Source: JASSUD01 sp031963365
Lineage (GTDB): Bacteria > Pseudomonadota > Gammaproteobacteria > Burkholderiales > Burkholderiaceae
Length of the DNA: 6,151 nucleotides
Direction: 5' to 3'
NCBI GenBank assembly: GCA_031963365.1
Contig: JASSUF010000145.1
Coordinates: 1 to 6,151 of the forward strand
Positions 5,433-6,151 of the stretch are shown here, in pieces. Within the stretch, counting starts at the first letter, position 1. The number at the start of each line of letters is the position of its first letter. The translations under genes and the position numbers were made by a program. Below the pieces are notes generated by a model. That model saw only the letters and a program-made list of their open reading frames with translations. It was not told the DNA's origin and did no database searches.

Positions 5433-5906
5433 CTATTCAGTATCTGATACCAACGTACAGTCTGAATCTGCCGTACTAAGTGCAGGGGAGGAAGGCGCAG
5501 AAGAAGTAAATAAAGGAGCATCTTCTTCATTAGTCCTCATTCCCGCTACATATTCGAATGTATTACGCCCTTCTGTAATGGTATTTTCTAAGATCGTGCA
5601 ATACGCCAGCAGACCTAGGGTTACCAGCAGCGCAACCGGACAGGCCGCACCACATATAATCTGTATAGTGAGCGAAGGAAAGGATACACAGCAGTAAGCA
5701 AGTCCTGCTGCCAAGCTCGTAGTGAATGCGGCAGGAACCGCCCACGGGACTACCTTATTCACACACTCTTTATGTCTTTCTAGTTTTTCAAGGAAGCGAT
5801 TTATACGCTCGCTATTGGGGTCTGGCCTGTTGTTTGCGCTCATGTGGTGCTCAGGCCCTACAAATCGATTAATAAACGGCCATATCGAATACGTACAAGT
5901 AAACAT
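5433..5906 (-). CDS. Two-transmembrane hairpin protein, hypothetical
   Basis: Not recognised. From the ATG at 5906, chosen because AGGA lies eight bases upstream, it is 157 residues; an internal Met22 (5843) would drop a 21-residue leader but has a poorer ribosome-binding site. About residues 30-50 are charged and probably helical (NSERINRFLEKLERHKECVNK). Two long hydrophobic segments follow, about 52-74 and 78-105, joined by a very short turn (SFPSL), giving a hairpin with both ends on one side of the membrane. The tail is acidic and Ser/Thr-rich (TSSAPSSPALSTADSDCTLVSDTE). This bilobed hydrophobic layout recalls chlamydial Inc proteins and also some small phage membrane proteins; neither is shown. 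It follows the phage portal gene by 42 bases in the same direction, so co-transcription is likely, and converges on the F-box/ankyrin gene with a gap of about 135 bases that holds no clear terminator. Confidence 0.68.
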   Translation of the reverse strand: MFTCTYSIWPFINRFVGPEHHMSANNRPDPNSERINRFLEKLERHKECVNKVVPWAVPAAFTTSLAAGLAYCCVSFPSLTIQIICGAACPVALLVTLGLLAYCTILENTITEGRNTFEYVAGMRTNEEDAPLFTSSAPSSPALSTADSDCTLVSDTE

Positions 5907-5914
5907 AGTGCAAA

Positions 5915-5918
5915 TCCT
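5915..5918 (-). promoter_or_regulatory. Ribosome-binding site favouring the upstream start of the two-membrane-segment gene
   Basis: AGGA on the minus strand, eight bases before the ATG at 5906. The alternative ATG at 5843 has no site of similar quality. Confidence 0.5.
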
Positions 5919-5948
5919 ATAAAGAATACATGCGATGTCATAAAGCGG

Positions 5949-6151
5949 TTACGGCATTTCTGTAAAAGAAAAAATCTCCTCCCTGAGTTGCTTATTAATA
6001 TGTTTTAAGCGCGCTTGAAGGGGTTTGATTTCTAATTCAAAAAAGGCTTTGCGCGCTTTCTCAACATCTCCAAACCCACCCGCATTGCTGGGCACGATGC
6101 CCAATAGTTGAGGTGGCACGCGGTGGGCAGCTAATAGATCATCCCGAGTAA
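5949..6151 (-). CDS. Phage portal protein, P2 gpQ/PBSX type, C-terminal part (runs off window edge)
   Basis: On the minus strand the bases from the right edge down to a TAA at 5949-5951 encode 66 residues: TRDDLLAAHRVPPQLLGIVP, then SNAGGFGDVEKARKAFFELE, then IKPLQARLKHINKQLREEIF and SFTEMP. The block DDxLAxHRVPPQLxGIxPxNxGGFGDVEKAxxxFxxxExxPLQ is the hallmark C-terminal region of P2 gpQ-type portal proteins (PBSX-family phage portal), the dodecameric ring through which DNA enters the capsid. The N-terminal part lies beyond the window. The normal-looking C terminus and intact frame suggest a recently functional prophage gene. In P2 this gene is last in its operon (terminase subunit P, then Q) and lies beside the cos end. 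The two-membrane-segment gene follows downstream in the same direction and is not a recognised P2 structural gene. Confidence 0.9.
   Translation of the reverse strand, partial: TRDDLLAAHRVPPQLLGIVPSNAGGFGDVEKARKAFFELEIKPLQARLKHINKQLREEIFSFTEMP

Noticed and set aside
2663..5444. Shared 11-mer CTATTCAGTAT at 2663-2673 and near the stop of the two-membrane-segment gene (about 5434)
   Set aside because: A few identical 11-mers are expected by chance in a window of this size, and the match does not extend.
5722..5922. Plus-strand frame over the two-membrane-segment gene
   Set aside because: It is the reverse-strand shadow of the minus gene, which has the clearer membrane topology, the ribosome-binding site and the same direction as the portal gene.

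Overview
This 6.15 kb window looks like an accessory region of a proteobacterial chromosome. A P2-type phage portal gene enters from the right edge, group II introns fill the left third, and three eukaryote-facing or membrane-type hypothetical genes lie between. The flanking genes are visibly AT-rich, while the intron block is clearly more GC-rich, so the introns read as imported DNA. An F-box-like/ankyrin protein, together with a membrane-anchored coiled-coil protein carrying tyrosine motifs, suggests an intracellular or protist-associated host bacterium. That is inference, and I cannot name the genus.

Layout: (a) 1-2454, plus strand, is a nested pair of group II introns (a twintron) whose 5' end lies left of the window. 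The inner intron (<1-1721) has its long structured 5' RNA (1-400), an RT/maturase gene without endonuclease domain (401-1645) broken by one in-frame amber codon at 785-787, then a textbook 34-nt domain V (1649-1682) and a domain VI. It is inserted inside the RT gene of an outer, chloroplast-like (CL) group II intron, exactly where the YADD catalytic box should be followed by LIVTGNSKE. The outer RT resumes at 1722, stops at 2348 without the C-terminal HNH domain usual in its relatives, and is followed by the outer domain V (2380-2413) and domain VI (to about 2454). A hairpin loop at 103-125 holds a hexamer able to pair with Asp-Asp codons, which would explain targeting of the YADD box.

(b) 2455-3872: short 3' exon/intergenic DNA, then a minus-strand gene (2688-3461) with a perfect 15-bp-stem rho-independent terminator (2611-2656). 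It encodes an Ala/Gly-rich hydrophobic N terminus, a coiled coil, a Ser/Arg-rich stretch and three EPIYA-like tyrosine motifs. The 400-bp divergent intergenic region holds several dyads.

(c) 3873-5297, plus: a 474-aa F-box-like plus ankyrin-repeat protein with a hydrophobic C-terminal tail, a candidate secreted effector.

(d) 5433-6151, minus: a two-transmembrane hairpin protein downstream of, and probably co-transcribed with, the C-terminal 66 codons of a P2 gpQ/PBSX-type portal protein that runs off the right edge. In P2-like phages the portal gene lies at one end of the late region, so the effector-like genes may be prophage cargo (morons), and the introns may have settled in the same accessory zone.
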